From: Gonatopus flavifemur
Taxonomy: Eukaryota > Arthropoda > Insecta > Hymenoptera > Dryinidae
Length of the DNA stretch: 64,000 nt
Reading direction: 5' to 3'
NCBI GenBank assembly: GCA_018340375.1
Contig: JAFFJZ010000001.1
Span: 11,116,001 to 11,180,000 of the forward strand
This document shows positions 12,401 to 24,769 of the stretch, one piece after another. Position numbers and translations under genes: made by a program. Under the pieces are notes generated by a model, which saw nothing but the letters and a program-made list of their open reading frames with translations, was not told where the DNA came from and ran no database searches. The stretch's first letter is position 1, and each line of letters begins with the position of its first letter.

Positions 12401-13995
12401 TCTACTTAGGGATACGGAAAGAAATCTTTATATTCCAAAAGTCACCATGAAATTTCAATCATAAGTTGACATTAATTGAAGAATCATTATCTATTTCACA
12501 GGCTGTAAAGTAACTTTCCAAAGGACATTCCCTCGTCGCTGAAATTCCACCATGATTTTAGGAATAAAAGTTCCTCAGTCATTCAACGACAGTTTGCAAA
12601 TCATTAATACCCTTCCCTGCCTAAATTGACGACCGATAAATCGTTCACCGTTTCTCCGTATAGGTACATAATATTATGAGTCCTCAAAGTGACAGCAAGT
12701 TTAGTAATTTATAATACCAAATTTTTCCCCGTGGACATTTCGAACGAGTGTTTTTCTACGTACCGTTTTCAAGACTGTCACTTGAAGTGAAAAAACCTCA
12801 CGATCGTGTATTCGGAGCCAGAAAGTAATTTCAACTACGAGCCACGAAAACGGATCTGGGTTGTGCTTGTACTGCTAAAGACATGTCTCGTAGGAGCTGA
12901 TTGAATTGATGACGAGCAACACTCTGCCAGCAAAGTAACGCCGAACTCTGGCTACACTTTTTCCCTCGATAGTGAGAAGAAATCGTGAACAAGCTACGTG
13001 AAAAGAATTTTGTCTAGCACGAGTGGGAGACTTTTCGGAAAACGACGTATTACTCTTTCTCTTTAAATAGTTCTTGGTGATCTATTCACAGTTCAAAATT
13101 TCTCGAGAGAAAATCAAATTGATTTTCATGGATAAAATTCCCTTAACAGAATTTTCTCGTTGCACTATTGTTCTTCTCTTCGTATAAATTTGTTGGATCG
13201 TATGAATGTAAATTTGCGTCCCTTATTATTGAATTCACTTGATTCTATTGATCCTTTTTATCATCGTGACACGATAATTCGATGACATTATAGAAAATGT
13301 TGAAGATTTAGAAATGAAAGAAAGAAATAATATGGTCCAAAAATGTACGCACTATTTTGTATAGAATTGGTCATTAATTTCAGCCAGATCTACCGGACCT
13401 GTGAAAGATAATAGAAGAGATGAGAAATATATGTGGTAAGATACGGTTGGATTGAACAGATGGAGTCATTTGTAATCGGTTTCAAAGATACCTGAAAACT
13501 TGAACGAATGTTCACAAGAGGCTACTTCAATCTTCCCTTCTCTATTCTCGGAAATAAATGGATGAAATCATTTAAACTTTGAGGTTGTGTTTTCAAAGAT
13601 CAATCAAGGAAGATATAATTACAAAGTTTAATCGATTCTATTCACTCATTTGCGAATGAAGTTGAAGAAGAGAATTTATAATGTGATGACTGATAGCAAC
13701 TACAAAAGCGTTTCAGAGATGTGAAGTATTCTACAGGTATTGGGAATAGTATTACGCCATTGTATGTTGCATTTCTGATATTTTATGTATCAAGAAACTT
13801 ATCAAAGGTACACGAAATTTAATATTGAATTAGAAATGACAAGAATGAAATTGAAAATTATGAGAATAGCAGAAATTGATTGAAGGCGCGACTAACAGAG
13901 AAGAACCAGAAAAAACAGCAGAAAGGAAAAAAGGAATTGAAATATATGAGGTTCTATAAAAGAGATGGTAGTAGATGAATTCCTAACATTTCCTT
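12401..13995. other. No gene recognised
   Basis: No open frame with a known motif and no clear repeat ends. Parts of 12500-13050 have a less simple, slightly less AT-biased composition than the neighbours and could be non-coding host sequence. Confidence 0.3.
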
Positions 13996-14146
13996 GGGGA
14001 TGTCCCCTGGTCGATTTTTTCACTAGAAAATTCTTAGATCGTTTCAACCATTTCACGTCATTAATATTCCATTAATTACATCGACCTTGAGATCAGAAAA
14101 TCCAGAATAAATCAGAGATGCCGGCTCTGGTCTCGAAATAATTGTA

Positions 14147-14376
14147 CACGGAGGAAAAAATATCGCTGTCATAACGATACTGAATAGTTGTGACGACTAT
14201 CCAAAGTTTAGTGGTATCAGTATCGTTGCTATGATCATACAAATCATCCGAGGAACGATATGGATCGCCAGCATAGCCATCTGTATCGTCACCATAGCGA
14301 TACAGTATTGTCACTACAGCTATCTTTTCTCAATCATACTTCAGATCGTTATAATAGCCATACTTTTTTTTCCGTG
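14147..14376. mobile_element. CACGG...CCGTG element, AGCGATA words
   Basis: The ends CACGGAGGAAAAAA and TTTTTTTTCCGTG are inverted, with TA on both sides. The interior is built from repeated AGCGATA, CGATACTG and TATCGT words in both orientations. Two overlapping short open frames on opposite strands arise only from this word repetition and are not genes. Confidence 0.75.
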
Positions 14377-14488
14377 TACATGGATTATATTTGTTATAAT
14401 ATCAAAAAAACTGAATAGAGGTTTCTTATTGGCTGATAACGAAATTGCGTTCTAGTTATTTATGACGAGTTAGTTGAACAACAAACAG

Positions 14489-15123
14489 CCCGTGAAAAAA
14501 TCGTCCACGCGTGATCAGACCTCATTCATCAGGCGTGCTCAGGCGTGACCAGGCCTCAATTTTGTACCCACGTGATCAGGACTAATCACGCTCAATCACG
14601 CCCAATCGCGCTTGATTATGCTTCATTATGAATAAAGAATTCAGGATTAATTAGCTATTTGTGAGGAATAAAACTGTAACAATTTTATAAAAGACTAATT
14701 TATTGTCAATCATTTTCACTTATTGTGCTTATGTAGTTTCCAGTTCTCAGGCATGATCAGGCGTGATCAGGCGTACGCGAATGTGTTCGGGGCTGACTTG
14801 GCCTGATAAAACATGTGCATTCGTGATAAAAAAATCAACATAGCGTCATTTTGTATGGATACTTCTCATTTGGTACAATTTTGAATGATCATGGACGAAA
14901 ATAGTTTGTCTGGCATAATCGCACGCGGTCAAGCTCAATCACGGGTTTCCACGTAAGTACAAAATTGAAGCCTTCTCAGTCACGACGAAGATGAAAAATG
15001 AACGATGAGGCGTAGTCAGGCCCAACTGCGTGTGATCAGAGTTGAGTACTAATAATTTTGCCAAAAAATGTCCATGATCAGGCGTGAACACGCCTAATCA
15101 CACCTGAACGATTTTTTCACGGG
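14489..15123. mobile_element. CCC...GGG element, GTGATCAGG words
   Basis: The left end CCCGTGAAAAAATCGT is the inverse of the right end ACGATTTTTTCACGGG. AG lies immediately outside each end. GTGATCAGG, CAGGCGTGA and TCACGC words recur through the element in both orientations. There is no coding frame. The interior words are largely self-complementary (GTGATCAC-like). Confidence 0.82.
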
Positions 15124-15252
15124 AGACCAGACCCGGATTGTTTGGTTGATCCAATTTAAGTTTGAATGCAATTGATTGAATATTTTTCACATAAAATGGT
15201 TGAAACGATCTAGTAGTTTTTTGGTGAAAAAATCGGCCAGAGCACTCCCTTA

Positions 15253-16814
15253 AAAGATAGATGCTGTGAGAGTGCAGCTATACTTACCTTGAAGAATGAA
15301 ATGAGGCGGAGAAAATGCAAAATATGTATTAGGGAGCGAATTTTTCTATAATTTTCGTGGAAAAGATAAGGGAAGGATCACTGTTGGGAATAGGAACGCA
15401 AAAAGAAGATTGAACAGAGAGTCAAAGATAGGGAACCGGATAGGAAGAATTATGAATGAATCGAATGGATGAAGGACGTTTCCGATGCACTCTTCTTCTC
15501 CCTGCGGTGTAGATGTTCCATCTAATTTCACAGCACGAGCTTTGCATTTCAAAAATCTTCGATAAACCAATAAATCTAGAACTGTTACTGGTGGAGTTCA
15601 CTTCCTAGACTGATAAAATGAGAATTATTGATGCTAGAAAAAGAAGTTATATCTACACGTGATTTGGATACTATATTTCTGAATGATATTATTCATATGA
15701 ATGATGCTCTTACCCTTTACCCTGCTTCATTATTGAAGGAAAAGAATTTATTGAGAGGATATCGCTTCAATTTGAGCAAACATCGCAAGCCACTGAATCA
15801 CTCCTTCAATTATTATCACCTATAGCAGCAAAATTTTACTGAAATCCAGCCTTTTCTATTGATCTGGCTCAATTCTGATAATGATGAACATTTTTCTCCA
15901 ATAGGTAATACTTTCTATAACTCCTAGTATGAACTCTGAATTTTTACAGAATTTTTAGTGACGTAGATTGAAAATTACTGATATGCCAATTCCAATGAAC
16001 ACAGGGTGTCTATGACTAGAACATAGGAGGAAAAATTGAAAATATATGTATACCACTAATTCGTAATAAATCTTCATGAAATTTCAATGATTCGATATAT
16101 CAAATGAAAATTACAAAAAATTTCAACGAAATAGGTAATTTTCCAAGACAAACATTCATTAATTATAAATACAGGCTGTTGATGGGGTTTAGAAACAAGA
16201 TAGGGTATCACCTTATATTTCTTTTCTATTTTCAACTCCAACCCACGTAGCATATCGGTGCCACATACAAAGTAGTATCAGTGCAGGGTGTCCAGTTTGG
16301 GAATTTTCTATTCGTTTCATTGGTCATTGCGTTCAACCTGATTTTATGACTGATTGATCCCATTAGAATTCTCCGAGTCTGGACATCCTGCAGTGATACC
16401 ACTAAAAACTCCAATGTTATAAGAGACAGTTACGACTTCCTTGTAACGGATTTTTATCTTGAAATCCATTGGAACATAATTATTAATTTCTAGTAATTTT
16501 TATCCGTCGGCCAACCGTAAGAACTTATCGTCAATTGACACCTTTATCTTGATGATATCATGGATTTCAAATTGTTCTGATTTGTGGAATGATTTTGATA
16601 ATTTGCTGAATAATTCTACGTCCATTGGAATGGAAGTCAGGTCAGCAAGGGTTAAAATCAATTAATATTCAGAATTGAAGTGAGTTTCACTTTTGGCAGT
16701 GTATCAATTGAATTACACAATTACACATTTGGGATTCCTTCAACTATGAATTGTCAAGTTAACATATGTGTCATGTTAATGCTCAGTCCAGTGAACCATC
16801 AGTGCCCGAATTGC
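15253..16814. other. No gene recognised
   Basis: AT-rich DNA. CAGGGTGTC occurs at about 16003 and 16285 and resembles an end found in many insect repeats, but I could not join the two into an element. Confidence 0.35.
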
Positions 16815-17090
16815 AACATTATTTTCATCATCTAGCTCATGATGTGATTATATAGTTGCGGAAATCTGACTGAACTTGAATAGGGATGACCCATACTGGT
16901 TCAACGAGGGATATACTCTGTTCGGCTATGATAGAATTGAACAGGTTGGTTGTGGGTTTTGTATGTACGTCGACTCTCATCTAGTAAACCAGATTGTTAT
17001 TGCATCTCCTCTGAAAGGGGATACCACCGGTGGTCAACATTTCTCTTCCCAACGTATACCCGTGTCTTTTAATCTCAGTCTTGAATCTTA
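16815..17090 (+). pseudogene. Non-LTR retrotransposon endonuclease fossil
   Basis: Translated with one frameshift near 16850 and one stop replacing a tryptophan, the stretch reads like the central part of an apurinic-type endonuclease (EEP) domain. The order is a LAHDVII-like strand, then AEI-stop-LN where the family has TETWLN, then GYTLFGYDRI where it has GYxxFRxDR, then GCGFCMYVDSHLV where it has GGGVxIYVxxHL. That order of motifs is characteristic of ORF2 of insect non-LTR elements. The domain normally nicks target DNA before reverse transcription. No reverse transcriptase part was found downstream, so this is a truncated, dead copy. The family level is not resolved. Confidence 0.6.
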
Positions 17091-18719
17091 GATTCTGATT
17101 GATTGCTTTTGTATGAGACCTGGTTCAAAGTTTGAACTAAGTCCTAACACGTACGTTACATTATCCGTACTGAGAATATTGCATGCAATACGTTCATAAC
17201 GTTCAATTTCATGCTCAGTTATGTAATAGATGTAACGTAACCTCTTACATGCTCAAGTGTTAAATTACAGGTTATAAATTTATTACATGCAAAGTTTTCA
17301 TCAAAAAGACTGCTATTTGATAAATGGGTGTACTTTCCTCCATATTCTGTTGACCGTGGAAAATGATTGCCAAGTAATCTATTAAAGATTCGCTTCATCA
17401 AAACACATCGTTTTTCTTCTAATTTTCCGAAGCTCAAAAGAGAGAAAGAGAGAGAGAGAGAGAGACTATTGGTAGCGACGAAAAAGAGGTTGCAAAGAAA
17501 CTGATTCAAATACAAATGAGGGATTTCAGGAAAAATATATTGTATTCTGACTTCGCGTGCATAAATGATGCGAATATACATCGTTTAATTGTTCAGAATG
17601 TTTAGTGAAATTTGTAATAAGGAGAATGTGAGCAGTGAATGATCGAACCTCCAACATTGAAGGATGAATGATTTGTGCTTCTATTGATATCTCATTGCGA
17701 TGAAATTTTTTCTCCGATATTTCTTCTCACGTACATTGCGTTGAGATCCCACAGCGTTTCTCGGTACATTTCCATTCATCATGGTGGTAATATCATGATA
17801 TGTAAAACATAAAATTGATACAATCGATGAGGATGTCATTGTTGCGTGGAAATTAGGTTGGCGTGCAGAACGCGCGATCGATTATGTTTTGATCGTTGCA
17901 ACGCTGCATCCATGATACGAAATAAGACATTTAAAATATACAGTTTGTGTGGAGAATCGGCAATAAAAAGCGATGCTCTGCTTTTTAAATTCTATTCTTT
18001 GAATTATTCATAATGTTATCGTCGTCGACACCCCCATACTAAATAACCGTGTCACGCTTTACGTACATCTTTTTCCTGCTACGCTTATATACTCACGTAT
18101 TTTATGACCTGTACGTTCGAGCGCATAATGTATAGCTGAAAACATAAAGAGAAACTTAATCGGGTTTGTTCCGCGATTCAATGATTAATCATCAGAATTT
18201 TCACACATTCGTCTTGTGCATCAGAAAATGTTATTTTCAGGTATGCGAAAGATTTACATGGTTTCAGAAATTCAATTCGGGAATCGGATGGTTTATTCTA
18301 ATGGAATACTTCCATGAAAATGTCGTAAATTCAAAATATCAACTCGCGGTTTTGGAGTGGACGACGAATACATGTTCCGTTGGGGATGATTCACTGAATA
18401 AGCTCGCTGTGATATCGCATTGGAGACATTTTCGAAATATTCTGGTTTATAAGATGAATTCTTCGACGATTACATCCGAAAAAAAGACAGGGTATGATTT
18501 ATGCACGTGAGAAAATGAACCGGCTTCAATAAAAATAATTAACTGAGAGTCAGCATTTGATATAAATTAGCAATCAAATTTTATTCCAAATGTAACAACA
18601 ACGTTCGTGGTCATATGTTCTTAATATTGGCTTACTTCCCTATTCATTTTTTTTTAGAAGAGAGTCAGCGGACTATGTTGTTGAGCGGTGATGGTCGATT
18701 TGCATTTTTGTAGAGACCT
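17091..18719. other. No gene recognised; GA microsatellite
   Basis: An AG/GA run lies at about 17438-17465. An open frame of 114 residues at 18166-18510 has no recognisable domain or signal, and I regard it as chance. Confidence 0.35.
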
Positions 18720-19190
18720 CCCATGTGGAAATGTACACACGGGCCGCTACTGGCGCGGTACTGTTGCCAGAGTTGCCAGTACTGGCAAATGCAACCTTGT
18801 CCTTATGGGGCCAGTGGTTTGGACGGTACTGGCAAGGAGTCGGAATGATAACATCATTTTACATAAGGGCCAGTAAAACATTTACCACCACGTCGGTAGC
18901 GATATTTGGTGTGTGCCTACTATGGTGGAACTCTGGCATTGCAACAGAATCAGTTGTTCGGCCAGTACTGGATGAGAAGGGGTAGAGGGTCAAAATAATA
19001 CATCCTACGTAGGAATTCAGACCCGACCCAGTACTGGAACAGTGCTGGTAATTAGAGATCCCCGGAGTTATATTTCAAGTAAAAAAAAAAAATACATTGA
19101 ATTTGAACTTTCAAAACTTTGTGAATCCATTTTTCTCATCACCGTTATCTGAGAAAGACGCTTTGGAAGTGGTTCCATGAAAGTTCACTG

Positions 19191-19300
19191 GGCAAGGATT
19201 GAACCCGGGACCTGCGAGTGAGAAACAGAGTCTCTATCACATCAGCTAATCTCCGAGTTGACAACGGACCACTTAAATTCCCATTTATTGCACCAATTCC
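19191..19300 (-). repeat. tRNA-like repeat (SINE remnant), copy 2
   Basis: On the minus strand a GATTAGCTGATGTG A-box-like block is followed by the B-box GGTTCAATCC. It matches the block at 781-890 including about 40 bases outside the tRNA-like core. It sits inside the 18720-20763 element, before its 157-bp array. The degraded stems argue against a functional tRNA. Confidence 0.5.
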
Positions 19301-19323
19301 CTTGAAGTCACGCAATTTACCAT

Positions 19324-19740
19324 AGACTCCGTAGTGAAACAAGATTCTACCAATACTGGTTCATTGTTCTCTATCGAACGTATGGAATGATCATACCAAC
19401 TCTGTCTTGATACTGGCGCGACTCCGGCTTACTACAAAAATCAAGTTGCCAAGATCGTGATTTTAATGTCAATCGACTACCGATTCCGTAGTCAACCAGA
19501 GTCCCACCAATACTGGTACCATGTCGTCTATCGAACATATTGAATCATAATACCAACTCAGGCTCAATACTGGCGCGACTCCGGCTGACCACAACAGCCG
19601 AGTTGCCAAGATCATAATTGCAACATCAATCGACTATCGATTTTGTAGTCAGCCAGAGTCATATCATTACTGGCATATTGCCGTCTGTTGTACATATGGA
19701 ATGATAATACCGACTCTGGCTGAATACTGGCGCGGTACCG
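19324..19740. repeat. 157-bp tandem array, block 1
   Basis: The word TACTGGCGCG recurs at 19411, 19568 and 19725, exactly 157 bp apart, and CGACTA(C/T)CGAT recurs at 19474 and 19631, again 157 bp apart. About two and a half units are present. Each contains a GTAGTCA word, a TACTGG word and a GAATxATAATACC block. Confidence 0.85.
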
Positions 19741-19944
19741 TTTCTCGAAATCCTGGGTATTGTCCAGACAGTATTCATTCGATACTGACCCTATACCGTC
19801 TGTCCACGCGAGCCAATACCGGTTGAAATTTTGCGAATGTTCGGCGACAGTTGAAAAACGGTAATGATTCTGAACAGGCACAGTTGTTTTTGCCGAACTT
19901 TGGCAAATACAACCTCGCCAGTACCACGCCATTTGTCATAATGA

Positions 19945-20545
19945 ATTGATTTTAACGACAATACAACATCGATTTCGTAGTCAGCCAGTGCCATATTGAT
20001 ACTGGCATATAGTCGGCTATCAAATCTATGAAATAATAATCCGCACTCTGGCTCAGTACTGGTGCCGCTTTCGTTTACCATAACAGCCGGATTTCCATGA
20101 GCATAATTTTAACGTTGTTCGACTACCGATTTTGTAGTTAGCCATTGCCCTACTGATCCTGGTACTCGATCGCCTATTGGATATATTGAATGGTCATCCC
20201 AATTCTGGCTCAGTACTGGTGAAGCTTCGGCTCACCCTAATAGCCTGATACCCATCGCTACGATTTTAACGACAATACAACATCGATTTCGTAGTCAGCC
20301 AGTGCCATATTGATACTGGCATATAGTCGGCTATCAAATCTATGAAATAATAATCCGCACTCTGGCTCAGTACTGGTGCCGCTTTCGTTTACCATAACAG
20401 CCGGATTTCCATGAGCATAATTTTAACGCAGTTCGACTACCGATTTTGTAGTTAGCCATTGCCTTACCGATCCTGGCACTCGATCGCCTATTGGATATAT
20501 TGAATGGTTATCCCAACTCTGGCACAGTACTGGCGCGGCTCCGTT
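19945..20545. repeat. 157-bp tandem array, block 2
   Basis: TACTGG at 20057, 20214, 20371 and 20528 and the GATTT(C/T)GTAGT block at about 19970, 20127, 20284 and 20441 all keep a strict 157-bp step. Alternate units are more alike than adjacent ones (the units at 19970 and 20284 share CAATACAACATCG), so a 314-bp dimer was probably amplified. Confidence 0.85.
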
Positions 20546-20763
20546 ACACTACGATCCGTGTATTTTCCGGCCAGTATTGATTCATTACTGGCCCAACACT
20601 GTCTGTCCACGCCAACCAATACCGTCTCAACTCCGTCGAACATGTACAGCCAGTTGAAAAACAGTAATGGGCCTGAACAGGAACAGTTGTTTTTGCCGAA
20701 GTCTGGCAAATACAACCTTTCCAGTACTGGGCGATTTGTCAACTCCGGCAATTTCCACATGGG

Positions 20764-21088
20764 CTCCTTCCTTCAGGATCGATTTTATTTTGTCCGTCCT
20801 CTGGATGGTCGATTGTCAACTCCGTGTAATTAATAATTTCCGTTTCTTTTAGATTTTTTATTTAATTAATTTCACGAATGCGCATTCAACTGTATATAGA
20901 TATCAAGATTACTTAGTGAACACGTGTCAATTATTGAGGCCTCTGTGCCACGAACCTCCGGACGATTCGATATCCAGACAACCCCTGCCCTTCCTACATT
21001 TCCTCGTTTCTCTTTTCTCCAGATCCCCTTCTCTCTCTGTTTCTTCATCGTGGACCTTATCCTACTCTTAGACTATAATGTCTGTTAC
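20764..21088. other. No gene recognised
   Basis: Flank of the preceding element. Short open frames overlap its right edge. No motif seen. Confidence 0.35.
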
Positions 21089-21642
21089 AAGGATCATACA
21101 CGTATTAATTGTACACGAAAAATAAAATCCAAAAGTTAATTTACACCAATAATGTTTTGTTTCATACCTTATATTTAACACATAAGCTTTGGTGCACGTA
21201 AAATTATTTGATAAGAAAATTGTACACTAAATATTTCTCATGCTTGAAAAAAAAGTGATTCACAAAAATCGTGCACATGTTTTTATGCACGGACAAAACA
21301 TGTAACTAATTAGTGTATAATGATTGTACACCTAATGAAATTCAGATGAGAAATTTTTTCGTTTTATTGAATAATTACTATGAATCAGATTAGGAGTAGG
21401 TACAATAATTATACACTAATTAATTTTATTTTCTGATCATGCATAAACAATATGTGTACAATTTTTGTTGATTACATTTTTAAAGCTTGTAAAATATTTC
21501 GTGTAGAATTTCTATGCCAATCAATCAAACGTGCACGAATAATTATTGCATAAAATATCATTGCATGTTGGACAAAAATTATCAGTGTAAATACTTTTGG
21601 GTTTTATTTTTCGTGTGCAATTGATACGTGTATGATTCTTAT
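21089..21642. mobile_element. Inverted-repeat element, GTACAC words
   Basis: The left arm GGATCATACACGTATTAATT continues into GTACACGAAAAATAAAATCC. The right arm, inverted, gives GAATCATACACGTATCAATT and then GCACACGAAAAATAAAACCC, an imperfect repeat of about 45 bp. TGTACAC, GTGCAC and TTAGTGTA words recur between. There is no coding frame and no clear target duplication. Confidence 0.65.
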
Positions 21643-22789
21643 ATGTGCATAAATCACACCCTGTCGAAAAAAAATAATGTTTCAATTCGCTGTTTGGTTA
21701 TTTCAGTTTTAACAAGAATGTCATGGCAGACGAATGTTCATTCGTGGTTCAGGAGAAGTGGTGTTAGACGTGCTTGAACTATAGAATGTAGAACCTTGGG
21801 AAATAGCGTAGGTATCTTAGATTTTATAAGAGATACTTCTGTAAATTGTATGGTAATGCTGCTGACCATGCGAGTAATCCCTGTTTACAATCCCAGACAG
21901 AGACTGATTGAAAGGGACGAAAACCACTAAGAAACGGATGGGACCGAATAGACTTTGAATCAGGTTTTTGCACATTCCAATTAGTATATATATATATCTA
22001 ACGTTTCTGAATATACGATTGAAGGAAAAGTATCTCCATCAAATTCATTTTTCCTCTTAATCATCCAGTTACATAAAGAAGGCAATGTAACTTTTGTAAG
22101 AGAGAATTTTTTTCATTCGAACATTGATAACATAAAAGCGAGTTATGAAGAGTAATCTCCTCAAATATAATCCTTTTTCAAAATCAATATATTCTTCGTA
22201 CTTTCGAAGGACTATCATTCATCGTAATCCCTAATTGTAGATTAATTCAGCGGTAGTCTAATTCCTTCAACAATTAAATGGAAATCCTCAATGGCTTTAC
22301 TTTTTCAATTATTGATAACTTAGTTGAAAATCATCAGCATTGAAAAAAAGATGGAATCATGAATGTGGACAATATTCTTGAATGCTTTGGTAAAAATGAA
22401 GAGTGCAGGAAAAGTGCCTCTAAAGTCAATTAAAGAAAATGTAAAAAGTTTGGAAAGCACACTCTAGCGTTTTAAAACGTGCAACAAGGGTAATAGAATC
22501 TATTCCGCACAAAACGTTGCTGCAAATTGAGTTTCTAGACCGTTTAGAAAGTGTAGGAATTGAAATATGCTTTGACTTTTTATGAACGCTTATCACAAAT
22601 ATCGCCGGGAAGAGCCAGTTAACGCGGGTCACCGCTGTCCGGGCGTTTCCTTTATTCCAATAAACATTCTTCTCACGTTCGGTGAACGTTATCTCTCCCC
22701 CAGGGTGTTGATGTATGATCGAATATTTGATAAGAGTTTATGAAGAGTTTCATAGAAATAATACGTGAATTTCGTCTAAAGTGAGGATT
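21643..22789. other. No gene recognised
   Basis: AT-rich DNA with an (AT) run near 21985. No conserved motif or repeat end could be defined. Confidence 0.35.
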
Positions 22790-23558
22790 CCTGTACAGAA
22801 ATTTACCATTGGCGCTAGCATGGCGCAATGCAGGTAAAGTATGGCCGAGGTTTCGCAACCAAGCATGGCGCAACACTCCCATGATAACATCATTTTATGA
22901 TTTATCGATGTGTTTTTCCAATGGAGCCCCATCATTGGTGCAGAAATGGCGATGAAATAGACCATCATTGGCAAACAATAGAGAAATTCGTTCATCAATG
23001 TTGTGCCAATGATAATATATAAAAAAGATGCGAATTTCACAATTCCCAATATATTTTATTATTTGGAATTTTATTGTGTTTTCCTGATTCATCTGTAAAC
23101 AATTCGGTGTCTTTTTTATCGCTAAAGGTCGGCATGGGAGGTATACACGATATGGATCAGCATTAACAGCCCTCTGGTGTAACCTGGAACAAAGAACGAT
23201 TGACTGTTCTTCCAGAGAATTATTTGAGTCTTATATATTCCTTGTGTATATCTCTCCTCACTCGCGAGAAACACTCGATCGGTAACTTAGCTCGCAATTC
23301 AGCCATCAAAATTTAAAATTAAGAAGCATGCCAATATTGAGCCACGCTATTACGCTACATTGAAAACTAATTTTTATCCAGACTAGACTAGTTTGTGGCA
23401 ATATACGACCACGTTTCAAATGATCCTCACTTTCAATGGAATCTATCGTTCGTCAATGTTGGTCCAAGGAGGAGCCTAGCAAGCGCCAAGCCTGGCAGAA
23501 TTGTAAATCAATGATAGGTTGACAACCGAAATTCGGAACCGGGAAATTTGTATATGGG
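22790..23558 (+). mobile_element. Family F element, copy 1
   Basis: It aligns with 49249-50144 in the same orientation and 34286-35282 in the opposite one. Shared blocks include GGCGCTAGCATGGCGCAA, ATGATTTATCGATGTG, ACTCGCGAGAAACA and GCCAATATTGAGCCA. The right end reads AAATTTGTATATGGG. The left CCC is decayed. Compared with copy 3 it lacks a segment before the right end. CATTGGCGC and AAGCTTGGC words recur on both strands. No protein is encoded. Confidence 0.75.
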
Positions 23559-24729
23559 TCATTTTCCAGCGAGGTGGAGTACGAAATTTAATTGGGAAAG
23601 TTCAAATGTTAATAAATCCCATTGAATCAACACGAGAAGCTGGCCGAAAAATATCCAAACGATCTAACGATAACAGATACCTAGCTTATACACACAGTTA
23701 TGGAGTCTAGAATCACGAATGATGATTGGTGGCTGAATATTTCTTTCAACAAAAGTAAAGAATGTATATGAAAGCAGTTTATTCTCAGCTTTGTACATCC
23801 TGTTCTCCAGTTGACTCCAATTTCTTTCGAATTTATGACATTACACTGTGCAGTACAAATTGTGTTCCCCCGTGCATCATGGTTAATCCTGTAGAACCGA
23901 AAATAGTATTTACGTCGCTGTGGACAATATCCACTGGTGAAAAATTCCGCGTCCTTTTGTGCGAGCGGTATCAAGATATTTCTCTCTTCCTTCCCAATAC
24001 CTTCATTTTTTATATCAGTCGATACACATTTTATCTAACAGATAATCAATTTGTGAGTGGTTGGGAATGATGTGGCTCAGCGAGAGAAAATTTCTTTCTC
24101 TCTCTTTCTATATTCTTTCAGTTTTTCCATCTCTAGTTGGAATACGTATTCGTTGGAGATTGAAATGGCAAAGCGCCAATTCTAATTTATTGGTCTTGGA
24201 TATCACGTGAGCTTTTGTACGCACAAAAACTGGTGGTCGATCCAGGAATTACCAATTTTACTCGTAACTGAGGGTTAAGTTGAATGTAGGAGAGGAGAAT
24301 TGAGTTCCATGGAAAGTCAACCATTTGAAAAAAATATGAGAGAATATTCAAAGAACGATCCGAGGGATTCGCCTACAGGTTAATTAACTGTTCTCGGGAT
24401 ATTATTAATGAGTTTGATAGATGATGATCATTCGCGTGCGTCATGTTGAGTTTTTCTGATTCTCTTTTTAGCTCCGAATTAAGCTTATCTTGTCTAAATT
24501 CAATGTCCTGCACCTTTTGGAACTGGCATAATGTTTTGAGTAAAGGAAGTTCAGAAATTTGAAATGAAGTTTGATCAAATTCAACAGGTTTCTTTATGGT
24601 CTCGCAGACAGGTTTAGGCATGGTTCTGTTAGTGGACCCAGATGGTACGAGAGTTTTAAAAGAGCTCATAATGAATTCAATGTATTCATAAAGAACTCTG
24701 TTAGAACTCTGGTGCTATCTGGGGAGAGA
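23559..24729. other. No gene recognised
   Basis: Open frames of about 100 residues at 23681-23974 and 23762-24070 overlap on opposite strands and show no domain. Nothing else stands out. Confidence 0.35.
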
Positions 24730-24769
24730 AGCACCTTGGTTCTCCGTGGTTTCCGGGTGTATTTGTGAA

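Larger units (their letters stand above)
13996..15252. mobile_element. Outer element containing two nested elements
   Basis: A left arm around 14009-14055 with CGATTTTTTCAC and GATCGTTTCAACCATTT is matched in inverse around 15195-15240 by AAATGGTTGAAACGATC and GTGAAAAAATCG. The two arms enclose elements 14147-14376 and 14489-15123, each with its own ends and target duplication. The outer element was therefore there first, and its own non-inserted sequence is only a few hundred bases. The outermost bases are not exactly fixed. Confidence 0.6.
18720..20763. mobile_element. CCC...GGG element with GCCAGTACTGGC words
   Basis: The ends CCCATGTGGAAAT and ATTTCCACATGGG are exact inverses, and CT abuts both, a 2-bp target duplication. 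The 2044-bp body carries dozens of full or partial GCCAGTACTGGC words, is richer in GC than the flanks, and includes 157-bp tandem repeats and a tRNA-like repeat. A ~190-bp segment before the right end is duplicated internally at 19741-19935, offset by 803 bp. Several overlapping short open frames on both strands exist only because the sequence is stop-poor and repetitive. No transposase is encoded. Confidence 0.8.

Noticed and set aside
14093..14455. Two overlapping 73-74-residue frames rich in D, Y, I
   Set aside because: They translate AGCGATA/TATCGT words in opposite directions. No protein evidence.
18688..20852. Several open frames of 60-110 residues on both strands
   Set aside because: All lie in the GCCAGTACTGGC element and repeat the same residues because of the 157-bp units. 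They are shadows of repetition.
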